Shown here: piece after piece, positions 1-7,132 of the stretch
How the letters are laid out: the number at the start of each line of letters is the position of its first letter
Position numbering within the stretch: the stretch's first letter is position 1
NCBI GenBank assembly: GCA_965224795.1
Contig: CBDDAE010000001.1
Coordinates: 62,001-126,000 of the forward strand
Length of the DNA stretch: 64,000 nt
DNA from: NVTR01 sp036480115
Lineage (GTDB): Bacteria > Pseudomonadota > Alphaproteobacteria > Rhodobacterales > Rhodobacteraceae
Direction of reading: 5' to 3'
Position numbers and translations under genes: made by a program
Notes under the pieces: generated by a model
Told to the model about the DNA's origin: nothing
Databases searched by the model: none
What the model saw: only the letters and a program-made list of their open reading frames with translations

Positions 1-383
1 TGGCGGTGGCCGATTTGCCGGGTGCCTGGAATGACCGGTTTCTGGCTGATTTCGGTGTGGCGGTGGATAAGCCATCCAACGGCTGTTTGCAGGATGTGCA
101 TTGGTCGGTGGGGCTGTTTGGCTATTTCCCGACATATACCTTGGGGAACGTCTATGCGGGGTGTCTGAACCAAGCGATGCGGGCGGCTTGTCCGGGGTTG
201 GATGAGCAACTGGTGGTTGGCGATACCTCGGCGGCGACGGGGTGGTTGCAGGCGAATTTGCAGACCCATGGCGGGCTGTATGAACCGCGCGAGGTTGTGA
301 AACGGGCCTGTGGGTTTGAACCAGAGGTGGGGCCTTTGCTGGATTATCTGGAGGCGAAGTTTGGGGAGATTTACCGGGTTTAG
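1..383 (+). CDS. Metallocarboxypeptidase, M32 family (C-terminal part)
   Basis: This is the last 126 or so codons of a gene that begins before the window, so the frame is open from base 3. The segment DVHWSVGLFGYFPTYTLGN (about residues 30-48 of the visible part) is the signature stretch near the C-terminus of M32 (Taq/Pfu-type) carboxypeptidases, which remove C-terminal residues from peptides using a metal held by an HEXXH motif. That motif would lie upstream and is not visible. The family is cytoplasmic and about 490-500 residues long. The gene is GC-rich, in contrast to the next gene. Confidence 0.9.
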   Translation, partial: AVADLPGAWNDRFLADFGVAVDKPSNGCLQDVHWSVGLFGYFPTYTLGNVYAGCLNQAMRAACPGLDEQLVVGDTSAATGWLQANLQTHGGLYEPREVVKRACGFEPEVGPLLDYLEAKFGEIYRV

Positions 384-585
384 GTGTGGGGCCGGGTTCC
401 AGGTGGGCGTAACCCATAAATTAGAAAATGTAGGAATGACGGCTTAGGGCCCAAACCTACTAAATTTGTGCAACCAGACGAATGCCAGCTTCTGGAGGTC
501 CAGACAAAAACGTGACATTAGTGCAAACGATAACCTGACGATCTGCAGAGTTGGCCAAATATGAAACCTATAGACGAAAGGAAAA

Positions 586-1386
586 ATGATCCCGACCAAA
601 GCACGCTACCTCAAAAATTTTTGGATTTCTTGGGCGACGCCCCATGTAGACTACAATCCGGGCGAAGCACGCGGTCTTTCCCGAGGCGATGTTGTCATTG
701 GCATTAACAAGAAGGTGCAAGCTTTCAATCCTCTAACGGAATTCATATCAGCGAGACTTCGTCGCGAAAAACGCCTGCTTTCCCCGGAAGTCACCCATGC
801 TAGGGTTCATATTTCAAACGTCGAATCTCTCTATTTCGCTTTTTATCCAAATGGTAAGAATGAGCCCTACGGTTTGTATTCGACCTATTGGATGAACCCG
901 CTGGACCTTCTCGACCTGCCGGATGATGGGCAATCCATCGGCGATCTTGGTATTAAAATTGTTGAGGGTTTCGTCGAAGATATGTCCATTTACAAGTATG
1001 CGGTTGGCGGGTTTCCAATAGAAGTTTTTGAGAGTGCCATCGCTGATTTCCGCGCCAATGAAATGAAGGTTAGTTACCGCCCCGTCATAAGGGAGATAGT
1101 CGGATCATCGGTCAAATCTGTGTTCACGGTTTATGCTTCGCCTAATGAAACCGCGATCTGGGTTGCATTTAAAAAGGGTAGAAAAGAGTTTTTTTCAAAA
1201 CAGATTGCAAGCCACCGAGCAGGATTGGCGGGACATGCACTGACATTTGTGTATGTTACAATTTGCGAAGATGCTCTCGAAATCCATGGTGCGATGCTCC
1301 CTTCATCAGAAGTTCAACGCATAGAATTTACAGAACTTCCATCGCAGCTTGTTGACATTCTCTCTTCGGAGGTAAGTCGAGGATAA
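586..1386 (+). CDS. Unrecognised 266-residue protein
   Basis: I do not recognise this protein. It begins MIPTKARYLKNFWISWATP and has no signal peptide, no membrane segment, no cysteine motif and no visible nucleotide-binding motif. It is rich in aromatic residues and looks like a soluble alpha/beta protein. The ATG is preceded by the purine-rich stretch GACGAAAGGAAAA, a good ribosome-binding region. Base composition is clearly more AT-rich than the flanking carboxypeptidase and DUF1801/crotonase genes, and the gene sits alone between them. Its 3' end overlaps what may be the relic of another gene on the other strand (1328-1507). Together these suggest an acquired gene, but that is inference. 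Confidence 0.6.
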   Translation: MIPTKARYLKNFWISWATPHVDYNPGEARGLSRGDVVIGINKKVQAFNPLTEFISARLRREKRLLSPEVTHARVHISNVESLYFAFYPNGKNEPYGLYSTYWMNPLDLLDLPDDGQSIGDLGIKIVEGFVEDMSIYKYAVGGFPIEVFESAIADFRANEMKVSYRPVIREIVGSSVKSVFTVYASPNETAIWVAFKKGRKEFFSKQIASHRAGLAGHALTFVYVTICEDALEIHGAMLPSSEVQRIEFTELPSQLVDILSSEVSRG

Positions 1387-1507
1387 TGTAGATGGCAGGT
1401 CGCTGCGCCTGATCACGCCAACGCATGTAGTGCTTCCATTTTTTGGCGGAGTACTCCTGAAAGCTGACTTTGGGATCGGTGCAGTTGACGACCGCTTCGT
1501 CCTGCAT
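1328..1507 (-). pseudogene. Possible gene remnant, 59 codons
   Basis: On the minus strand an open frame starting MQDEAVVNCTDPKVSFQEYS and continuing through AKKWKHYMRWRDQAQRP reads like genuine soluble protein for about 45 residues, then turns into sequence antisense to the 3' end of the upstream gene and stops. No ribosome-binding site precedes its ATG, and a stop lies eight codons upstream in frame. I read it as the broken end of a gene cut by arrival of the 586-1386 gene. Chance reading is a real alternative. Confidence 0.25.
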
Positions 1508-1543
1508 AGCGGCCGCTGCTTGTAATAATTAGTGCTACGGAAC

Positions 1544-1948
1544 CTAACTCGCCTTAATCGGCCACCCGGTTTTTTCCAGATCAGCAAGCCCGGCTCGGAT
1601 CAGGTCCGGCAATACGTCCAGATCAATGTCCGCCAACTTGTTCACGTACCAGCACGACTTCCCACGTTTGAATTTCCCTAACCGCGCGGTGATGTCGTTG
1701 TAATTCTGATAGCCGGGTAGGATGTGCAGGGAAAACTTGGCAGCGCCGGGGGAAAAGCCGGTGGCGAGGAAGTCGCCTTCGCGGCCGCTTTCGTAGGTGT
1801 AGTGGTATTGCCCGTACCCGAACAGTTTTTTGCCCCACATGCGGGGTTGCCAGCCGGTAGTCTGGCTGAAGATGTCGTTCAGGATGCGGGCATCGGTGCG
1901 CATGGCGGGTTTGGGGATGGCGGCAAGGGCGGTTTGGATGTCAGTCAT
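1544..1948 (-). CDS. DUF1801 domain protein
   Basis: A 134-residue protein of the DUF1801 (YdhG-like) fold. The family-typical stretch runs from about residue 36 (MWGKKLFGYGQYHYTYESG) through the segment FSLHILPGYQNY to GKFKRGKSCWYVNKLADID. The molecular function of the family is not established. It is cytoplasmic, with no signal or membrane segment. Its start overlaps the end of the upstream crotonase-like gene by 8 bases, so the two are probably translated from one mRNA. Confidence 0.85.
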   Translation of the reverse strand: MTDIQTALAAIPKPAMRTDARILNDIFSQTTGWQPRMWGKKLFGYGQYHYTYESGREGDFLATGFSPGAAKFSLHILPGYQNYNDITARLGKFKRGKSCWYVNKLADIDLDVLPDLIRAGLADLEKTGWPIKAS

Positions 1949-2729
1949 TTGTCCACTCTGGTTTGCGTTTCTCGATGAAGGCGCTGATGCCCTCGGCGGT
2001 ATCGGTGTCCATCATATTCTGGGCCATGACTTCGGCGGTATAGGCATAGGCCTGATCCAGCGGCAGTTGCAGTTGGTCATAGAAGGCGCGTTTGCCGATG
2101 CGCACGGCACTGCCCAGTTTATCGGCGACGGTTTGGGCGAGGGCTTGGGTTTCGGCGGCGAGATCATCCGGCGGTACCACACGGTTGACCAGCCCCAACT
2201 CGCGGGCGCGGGTGGCGTCGATGAATTCACCTGTCGTCAGCATTTCAAACGCCTGTTTGCGCGGGATATTGCGGGACAGGGCGACCATGGGCGTGGAACA
2301 GAACAGCCCGATGTTAACACCGTTGACGCCAAAGCGGGTGCCCTGGGCGGCCACGGCCATGTCGCAGGATGCCACCAGTTGACAGCCAGCGGCGGTGGCA
2401 ATGCCGTGGACCTGCGCGATGACCGGCTGGGGCAGGGTGGGTATCAGTTGCATGAGCGCGCCGCAGCGTGCGAACAGGTCGGCGAAATAGGCGGCACCGG
2501 CGTCTTCGGCCTGTCGGCCTGCGGTCATTTCCTTCAGGTCGTGACCGGCGCAAAAGGCTTTGCCGGCGCCTGACAGGATGACAGCGCGGATTGTGCGGTC
2601 GTCTTTCAGGCGGGTTAGTTCATCGGTCAGGGCGGCGAGCATGGCGTCAGACAGGGCGTTCAGGCGATCCGGCGCGTTCATTGTCAGATGCGCAATGGCG
2701 CCTTTGTCTTCGCGTTCCAGAATTGCCAT
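1941..2729 (-). CDS. Crotonase-fold protein, ECHDC3-like
   Basis: A 262-residue crotonase-superfamily protein. The oxyanion-hole loop AFCAGHDLKEM (about 58-68) and the stretch TAAGCQLVASCDMA (about 112-125) are clear. The closest family by sequence memory is eukaryotic/bacterial ECHDC3, which shares HDLKEM, CQLVASCD, GLFCSTP and the C-terminal EKRKPEW. The two glutamates used by true enoyl-CoA hydratases are absent: Q117 replaces the first and G137 the second. It therefore probably binds an acyl-CoA but does not hydrate it in the usual way. It is translationally coupled to DUF1801 downstream. Confidence 0.85.
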   Translation of the reverse strand: MAILEREDKGAIAHLTMNAPDRLNALSDAMLAALTDELTRLKDDRTIRAVILSGAGKAFCAGHDLKEMTAGRQAEDAGAAYFADLFARCGALMQLIPTLPQPVIAQVHGIATAAGCQLVASCDMAVAAQGTRFGVNGVNIGLFCSTPMVALSRNIPRKQAFEMLTTGEFIDATRARELGLVNRVVPPDDLAAETQALAQTVADKLGSAVRIGKRAFYDQLQLPLDQAYAYTAEVMAQNMMDTDTAEGISAFIEKRKPEWTND

Positions 2730-2788
2730 CTTGTATCCTTTGTCCGGTTCGGGTGAAGTCTAGGCCCAGACAGCCGACAGGAAAAGCC

Positions 2789-3220
2789 ATGAAACAGAAA
2801 ATGAACGCGGATGAGCTGAACAGCTTTATGAAGCAGGTGTTTGCAGAGGTGGCGGATCAGTTTTCGGTGGAGCAGGCCGGGGTTGGAACCGTGAGCGTGC
2901 GTATGGAAATTGATGAACAGCACCTGCGCCCGGGCGGCACGATTTCCGGGCCTGCGATGTTTTCATTGGCGGATGTGTCGATGTATCTGGCCATTCTGGG
3001 GGTGATTGGCCCGGTGGCGCTGGTGGTGACCACCAATTGTTCGATAGATTTCATGCGCAAACCGGCGGCGGGTGTTGATCTGATCGGTAAAGCGCGGGTT
3101 TTGAAGCTTGGGAGGGCTTTGGCAGTTGGGGATGTGCTGATTTACAGTGAAGGGGTCGCGGAACCGGTGGCGCGGGCGTCGTTGACGTATTCGATACCGC
3201 CGACGGGGGATAAAGGCTGA
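2789..3220 (+). CDS. PaaI-family hotdog thioesterase
   Basis: A 143-residue single-hotdog protein. The PaaI-type core is visible: LRPGGTISGPAMFSLADVSM, with the catalytic Asp in SLADV, then TTNCSIDFMRKPAAG. Members hydrolyse acyl-CoA thioesters in the cytoplasm. I chose the ATG at 2789 because AGGAAA lies just upstream and the hotdog fold needs no earlier residues, although the frame stays open further upstream. Divergent from the crotonase-like gene, which suggests shared acyl-CoA metabolism. Its stop overlaps the next ATG by one base (TGATG). Confidence 0.88.
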   Translation: MKQKMNADELNSFMKQVFAEVADQFSVEQAGVGTVSVRMEIDEQHLRPGGTISGPAMFSLADVSMYLAILGVIGPVALVVTTNCSIDFMRKPAAGVDLIGKARVLKLGRALAVGDVLIYSEGVAEPVARASLTYSIPPTGDKG

Positions 3221-4131
3221 TGCAAAACCCAGCACAATCTCGGATGATGGTCGATTTTTTATCCCGGATTCTTTCTGTTTTCTTTGGCGGGCCAAGTGGG
3301 CGAACATATGCGCTTGTTGGCGGTGCAGTTGTGCTTTGGGCAAGTTGGCCGGCGCTTGCGACGGTTGCCTTTCCAGCACCGCCGTTTCTTGTCCTGGGGC
3401 TTGCGGCATTGGTTGGCTTCGGGTTTTCTTTTTTCGCCGCTCTTTGGAAAAACCAAACCAACACATTATTTTCCATACGTCCGCGAACAATGGTTTTCGT
3501 CGCCGCCGGGCTAATGGGGAACAATGCGTTCTATCTTGCAGCAATATCACGGATCGGACCTGCAGAGGCCAACGTGGTGCACTATCTTTGGCCGGTTTTT
3601 CTTGTGGCATTGGCAGCCATAATCCACCGTCGTGCGCCGTCTTTGCTTCAAGCTATCGGGATTTCACTGGGCTTTTGCGGCGTTGCTGTTGCCCTGTATC
3701 CACAGATGGGGAACGGACTTGACCCGACTGGCGTGATACTTGGAATATCCGGTGCGCTTACATTTGCAATCTATTCTGTTGGCAGGTCGCTTGCACGGGT
3801 TGAGACAAATGTGGTTGGGCCATCTCTGGCATTGGCCGGTGTTGGTGCCCTAACCGCGCATTTTCTATTTGAACCGTTGTATTGGCCAACGATTGGTCAA
3901 TGGGCGGCTATTGTTCTGATGGGCATTGGGCCATTCACAATGGCCAATGTCCTTTGGGACAGGGCCACGCGCGAAGGAACGGCGGCGACAATTTCAAGTT
4001 TGGCATTCTTGACGCCGTTGGTCGCTATCACACTGCTTGCCGTTTTTGGGTTGAGTGTGGTGAGCATAGCGACCGTGGTTGGGGCGCTTCTGGCAATTGT
4101 TGGCGCTGTTCTTAGTTCGCGTGCCTCATGA
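3220..4131 (+). CDS. EamA/DMT-family transporter
   Basis: A 303-residue inner-membrane protein with about ten hydrophobic segments arranged as two EamA repeats. The first repeat runs to about residue 155 and contains FYLAAISRIGPAEANVVHYL. The second ends in LLAIVGAVLSSRAS. Family members export amino acids, nucleosides or other small metabolites; the substrate cannot be read from sequence. It is translationally coupled to the thioesterase by a TGATG overlap, which is compatible with export of a product or with simple co-transcription. Confidence 0.88.
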   Translation: MQNPAQSRMMVDFLSRILSVFFGGPSGRTYALVGGAVVLWASWPALATVAFPAPPFLVLGLAALVGFGFSFFAALWKNQTNTLFSIRPRTMVFVAAGLMGNNAFYLAAISRIGPAEANVVHYLWPVFLVALAAIIHRRAPSLLQAIGISLGFCGVAVALYPQMGNGLDPTGVILGISGALTFAIYSVGRSLARVETNVVGPSLALAGVGALTAHFLFEPLYWPTIGQWAAIVLMGIGPFTMANVLWDRATREGTAATISSLAFLTPLVAITLLAVFGLSVVSIATVVGALLAIVGAVLSSRAS

Positions 4132-4209
4132 GGATTGCACCCCATACCGTTATGCTGCGGCCTGCAAGGCACGGGTTGTCCGCGCCTCGCTCACTCTTTT
4201 CATTCCACC

Positions 4210-4578
4210 TTAGCGTTTGGTTCGTGCGTTATTGGCCACACGCACACCGATGACTCCGCCAACCAGAAACACCACCAGAAACGCGATGATGCCCATATTG
4301 GGTTCGGCTTTGGACAGCTCGCCCACCAGATCGCTGGTCTCTCGGAAGATGCCGCCGATGAAGGCCACAAGGTAGGCAGTTGCGCTTTTCAGGAACACGG
4401 CGAGGGCCGCTATCAGGCCAAGGCCAAAGTTGCGGCCTGCCCATGACAGGGCAAAACCGCTGTCCATGCCATGGGTGCCGTTGAGGATGGCGATGCTGGC
4501 CATGGCTCCGCTAAGGAAGACCAGTAGCGCGAATATGGTGACCCAGATGGGTATGCCCTCGGTTTTTAGCATATTCAT
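4210..4578 (-). CDS. Small multi-pass membrane protein
   Basis: A 122-residue protein with about three or four hydrophobic segments (roughly residues 9-30, 47-70, perhaps 68-80 and 96-114) and a basic tail ending NNARTKR. I do not recognise the family. The start at 4578 lies 5 bases after the stop of the YCII gene; a second ATG at 4572 is nearly as good. It is the fourth and last gene of the ArsR operon. No ribosome-binding site is obvious, suggesting translational coupling. Confidence 0.7.
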   Translation of the reverse strand: MNMLKTEGIPIWVTIFALLVFLSGAMASIAILNGTHGMDSGFALSWAGRNFGLGLIAALAVFLKSATAYLVAFIGGIFRETSDLVGELSKAEPNMGIIAFLVVFLVGGVIGVRVANNARTKR

Positions 4579-4582
4579 CCGT

Positions 4583-4909
4583 TTAACCCATCTGGCGCAT
4601 TTCGCCGACTTGCAAGGCGGCACCGGGCATGGACAGGTACGGGTCGCCCTTGGCCAGTTCCACAGCCGCATCCATATCAGCGGCTTCCACAACCATGAAC
4701 CCAGTCATGGCATTGGGGTCTGTGTTGTCGCTGGTACCGTCGGCAGTGACAATTTTTGAACCCATCAGCGGGGCAGGCATGCTGACAACTGCGTCGCCCA
4801 GACCACCCATCCAGTCTTTCCAGACCTGCATGTGTTTTTGTTGATCCTCGGGAGAGGGCGGGCTGCTGGGCTTTGGGCTGCCTAGGTATGCGATGATGAA
4901 TTTAGCCAT
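4583..4909 (-). CDS. YCII (DGPF)-domain protein
   Basis: A 108-residue protein of the YCII superfamily, a ferredoxin-like fold related to dimeric alpha/beta barrels. It starts MAKFIIAYLGSPK, and the segment MTGFMVVEAADMDAAVELAK matches the second half of the family. Members sit beside ArsR regulators and SRPBCC proteins, or as domains linked to sigma factors. The exact reaction is not known. It is third in the ArsR-SRPBCC-YCII-membrane protein operon, 20 bases after the SRPBCC stop. Confidence 0.85.
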   Translation of the reverse strand: MAKFIIAYLGSPKPSSPPSPEDQQKHMQVWKDWMGGLGDAVVSMPAPLMGSKIVTADGTSDNTDPNAMTGFMVVEAADMDAAVELAKGDPYLSMPGAALQVGEMRQMG

Positions 4910-4929
4910 TGGTATTTCCTTTGTTGATT

Positions 4930-5367
4930 TCAGGTTTCGTTCAGTAAGCTTTCCAGCCGTGCCAGTGTGGAAATCCAGCCCTGGGTGCTGCCTTTGATGA
5001 TGTCTTCTTCGGACAGGCCTGTTTGCGTCAGGATCAGGCGGGAACCGCCGGTATCAACCGAGGCCACTTCAAAGCGCACGGTGCTGTCGATGCTGGGCGG
5101 GCCTTCCTGCGCATGCACAATCAGGGTGAAATCGACAGATCGGGGCGGATCGATTGCCAGAACCACGCCGCTGATGCGGTGGTGGCCGCCCGAGGGGTCG
5201 ACCATGACCATGTCCCAGTCGCCGGGTTTGGTCAGATCAAGATTCTGATCGCCGTAACCAAAGCCTTCCGGCCCCCACCATTTCAGCAGGTTTTCGTTTT
5301 GCGTGACGAAAGCGAAAAGTTTTTTTGCGCTGACCGGAAAGTCGCGTTCAATTCGTAGTTCACCCAT
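4930..5367 (-). CDS. SRPBCC (AHSA1-like) protein
   Basis: A 145-residue START-like protein of the Aha1/AHSA1 family. It begins MGELRIERDFPVSAKKLFAF and has the family motif LLKWWGPEGFGYG near residue 30. The C-terminal helix (about 117-145) closes the ligand cavity. Such proteins bind hydrophobic ligands, and they are very often encoded beside ArsR repressors. Its ATG lies inside the last codons of arsR (8-base overlap), so the two are co-translated. Confidence 0.88.
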   Translation of the reverse strand: MGELRIERDFPVSAKKLFAFVTQNENLLKWWGPEGFGYGDQNLDLTKPGDWDMVMVDPSGGHHRISGVVLAIDPPRSVDFTLIVHAQEGPPSIDSTVRFEVASVDTGGSRLILTQTGLSEEDIIKGSTQGWISTLARLESLLNET

Positions 5368-5689
5368 TGGTATTTCCCCCGTACGTCATAGCGCGCGCCA
5401 ACCGGTCCAGCCCCTGTTCCCAGAAATCACGATAGGTCAGGGTCCAGGTGCTGATGGCTTGCACGACCTCTGGTTTAACCGAGTACATCCGGTGTTGTTT
5501 GTCAATTCTTTGACTGATCACCCCGGCCTGACGCAGCACTTTGATGTGGCGCGATATGGCGGGGGCAGACATATCGCCCACGTTCTGTATGTCGCCTGCA
5601 GACAGCTCACCCTCTTTTAACAACCGCTCGACAATGGCGAAACGGGTTGAATTTCCAAGGGCGGCAAAGGTATCTGGCAGGGCGGGCAT
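5360..5689 (-). CDS. ArsR-family winged-helix repressor
   Basis: A 109-residue regulator starting MPALPDTFAALGNSTRFAIV. The winged helix carries the recognition-helix stretch SAPAISRHIKVLRQAGVI. It lacks the ELCVCDL metal site of arsenic/cadmium sensors, so it is unlikely to sense metals. It belongs to the class paired with SRPBCC proteins. I chose the ATG at 5689, which has AGGAAG just upstream, over an in-frame ATG six codons earlier. It heads the operon, and two perfect inverted repeats lie in its promoter region. Confidence 0.88.
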   Translation of the reverse strand: MPALPDTFAALGNSTRFAIVERLLKEGELSAGDIQNVGDMSAPAISRHIKVLRQAGVISQRIDKQHRMYSVKPEVVQAISTWTLTYRDFWEQGLDRLARAMTYGGNTNG

Positions 5690-5700
5690 TGTGCTTCCTA

Positions 5701-5740
5701 TTAACAATCTTGTTAATTAACAAACATATTAAATTATGTT
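5701..5740. promoter_or_regulatory. Two inverted repeats upstream of arsR (probable operator)
   Basis: Bases 5701-5716 form TTAACA-ATCT-TGTTAA. Bases 5723-5740 form AACATA-TTAAAT-TATGTT. Both are perfect inverted repeats in an AT-rich stretch 12-51 bases before the arsR ATG. The position and form fit autoregulation by a dimeric ArsR repressor; binding is inferred. Confidence 0.6.
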
Positions 5741-5841
5741 GCGCAAGTGATTTTGATGCTATTGCGGAAGAAAGAATGGGGTAATATAATACCTTATTTG
5801 TAATGCATTGATATTGCATAATTTAATGCGTTTAATTGCGC

Positions 5842-5870
5842 TTGACCCGTGCACGTTTATACCCGATACA
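5842..5870 (+). promoter_or_regulatory. Possible rplM-rpsI promoter
   Basis: TTGACC (5842-5847) is followed after 17 bases by GATACA (5865-5870), giving a short leader before the rplM ATG at 5903. The -35 is good and the -10 matches only partly. The preceding 100 bases are AT-rich and contain another small inverted repeat (ATGCA at 5803 and TGCAT at 5815). Confidence 0.4.
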
Positions 5871-5902
5871 CCAGCATCCAATCCCACCTAAGGGTAGAAC
5901 CA

Positions 5903-6367
5903 ATGAAAACTTTCTCGGCCACACCGGCAGATATTGATAAGAAATGGATCCTGATCGACGCTGAAGGCGTTGTTCTGGGCCGTTTGGCGTCGATCATCGC
6001 TATGCGCTTGCGCGGTAAGCACAAGCCAACATTCACGCCGTCCATGGATATGGGCGACAACGTTATAGTCATCAATGCTGAAAAAATTCAGCTGACCGGC
6101 AAAAAGCGTTCTGACAAAATCTATTACTGGCACACGGGCCACCCGGGCGGCATTAAGCAGCGCACAGCCGGGCAGATACTTGAGGGTAAGTTTCCCGAGC
6201 GACTGGTCACCAAAGCGGTGCAGCGCATGTTGCCGGGTGGCAAATTGAGCCGCACCCAGATGACCAACCTGCGGGTGTATGTCGGTGGGGATCACCCCCA
6301 TGAGGCACAGGAACCAACTGTGTTGGACGTAAAATCAATGAACTCCAAAAACACGCGGGAGGCATAG
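5903..6367 (+). CDS. rplM: Ribosomal protein L13
   Basis: A 154-residue L13 of the 50S subunit, one of the earliest proteins to join 23S rRNA. The family run KKWILIDAEGVVLGRLAS, then LRGKHKPTFTPSMDMGDNVI and KIYYWHTGHPGG, is complete. I used the ATG at 5903; an in-frame ATG 18 codons earlier would add residues not found in the family. It is followed two bases later by rpsI, the near-universal L13-S9 operon. Confidence 0.97.
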   Translation: MKTFSATPADIDKKWILIDAEGVVLGRLASIIAMRLRGKHKPTFTPSMDMGDNVIVINAEKIQLTGKKRSDKIYYWHTGHPGGIKQRTAGQILEGKFPERLVTKAVQRMLPGGKLSRTQMTNLRVYVGGDHPHEAQEPTVLDVKSMNSKNTREA

Positions 6368-6369
6368 AC

Positions 6370-6879
6370 ATGGCTGAAGAAATCAAATCACTGGAAGACT
6401 TGAATACAGTTACTGAAGGTGTAATTGCAGAAGCGCCGGCAGATGCAGTCGTGGCAGAGCCGGCAATTTTACGCGAACCAGTACGTGATGATCTGGGGCG
6501 CGCCTATGCTACCGGCAAGCGTAAAGACGCGGTTGCCCGGGTATGGATCAAGCCGGGTTCTGGCAAAGTTGTGGTCAATGGCAAGGATATGGATAAATAT
6601 TTTGCCCGCCCGGTTTTGCAGATGATCCTGCGTCAGCCGTTTCAGGTTGCAGGTGTTGTTGATCAGTTTGATGTTATTGCCACTGTCAAAGGTGGCGGCT
6701 TGTCAGGTCAAGCTGGTGCGGTAAAGCACGGTGTGTCCAAAGCGTTGCAGCTTTATGAACCATCTTTGCGCGCTGCCCTTAAGGCCGCAGGCTTTTTGAC
6801 CCGTGATAGTCGGGTTGTGGAACGTAAGAAATACGGTAGGCGCAAAGCGCGTCGTTCTTTCCAGTTCTCAAAGCGATAG
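6370..6879 (+). CDS. rpsI: Ribosomal protein S9
   Basis: A 169-residue S9 of the 30S subunit. Residues 1 to about 42 are an acidic, low-complexity extension usual in alphaproteobacteria. The conserved domain starts near YATGKRKDAVARVWIKPG and ends in the basic tail KARRSFQFSKR, which reaches the P-site tRNA in other bacteria. It is co-transcribed with rplM and followed by a strong terminator. Confidence 0.97.
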   Translation: MAEEIKSLEDLNTVTEGVIAEAPADAVVAEPAILREPVRDDLGRAYATGKRKDAVARVWIKPGSGKVVVNGKDMDKYFARPVLQMILRQPFQVAGVVDQFDVIATVKGGGLSGQAGAVKHGVSKALQLYEPSLRAALKAAGFLTRDSRVVERKKYGRRKARRSFQFSKR

Positions 6880-6914
6880 GAAAACCCAGGTTTTTCATCC
6901 TATATCTAATATTG

Positions 6915-6946
6915 AAAAGCGCTGCAGTTTTGCAGCGCTTTTTTTT
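6915..6946 (+). terminator. Intrinsic terminator after rpsI
   Basis: A perfect 12-bp stem (6915-6926 AAAAGCGCTGCA paired with 6931-6942) closes a GTTT loop and runs into eight consecutive T. This is the clearest intrinsic terminator in the window and ends the rplM-rpsI transcript. Confidence 0.95.
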
Positions 6947-7071
6947 GGCATGCTGTCTGAAGACCCTGATTCTTAAAACAAGGACAATCATTCGGACAGT
7001 TAGTGATTGTTTCTTAACCTTCTCTAATGGCACAATTCAAGGGTGCTTTTTTCATGTTCTGCCGCAGCTTA

Positions 7072-7093
7072 GGCCAATTCTGGGCCAATTCTG
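7072..7093. repeat. Two tandem copies of an 11-base unit
   Basis: GGCCAATTCTG occurs twice head to tail, 39 bases before the start of the membrane protein at 7133. It could be a direct-repeat operator or a replication slip. No regulator is adjacent. Confidence 0.5.
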
Positions 7094-7132
7094 GGTTTAG
7101 AAAGAACTTGAATTAAATGAGATCATTCGCAA

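Noticed and set aside
1306..1587. Minus-strand frame of 93 codons overlapping the islet boundary
   Set aside because: Basic, low-quality translation in a different frame from the plausible remnant; it starts inside the DUF1801 gene.
1830..2573. Long antisense open frame opposite the crotonase-like gene
   Set aside because: It is a shadow caused by GC-rich codon bias of the real gene and shows no protein-like features.
2963..3610. Minus-strand open frame of 215 codons opposite the thioesterase and DMT genes
   Set aside because: Composition is basic and proline/arginine-rich, typical of antisense translation. It crosses two well-supported genes.
4150..4203. A 17-residue open frame after the ArsR operon (MKRVSEARTTRALQAAA) with GGTGGA before its ATG
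   Set aside because: Too short to judge from one sequence and the ribosome-binding spacing is too tight. It may be chance or a relic.
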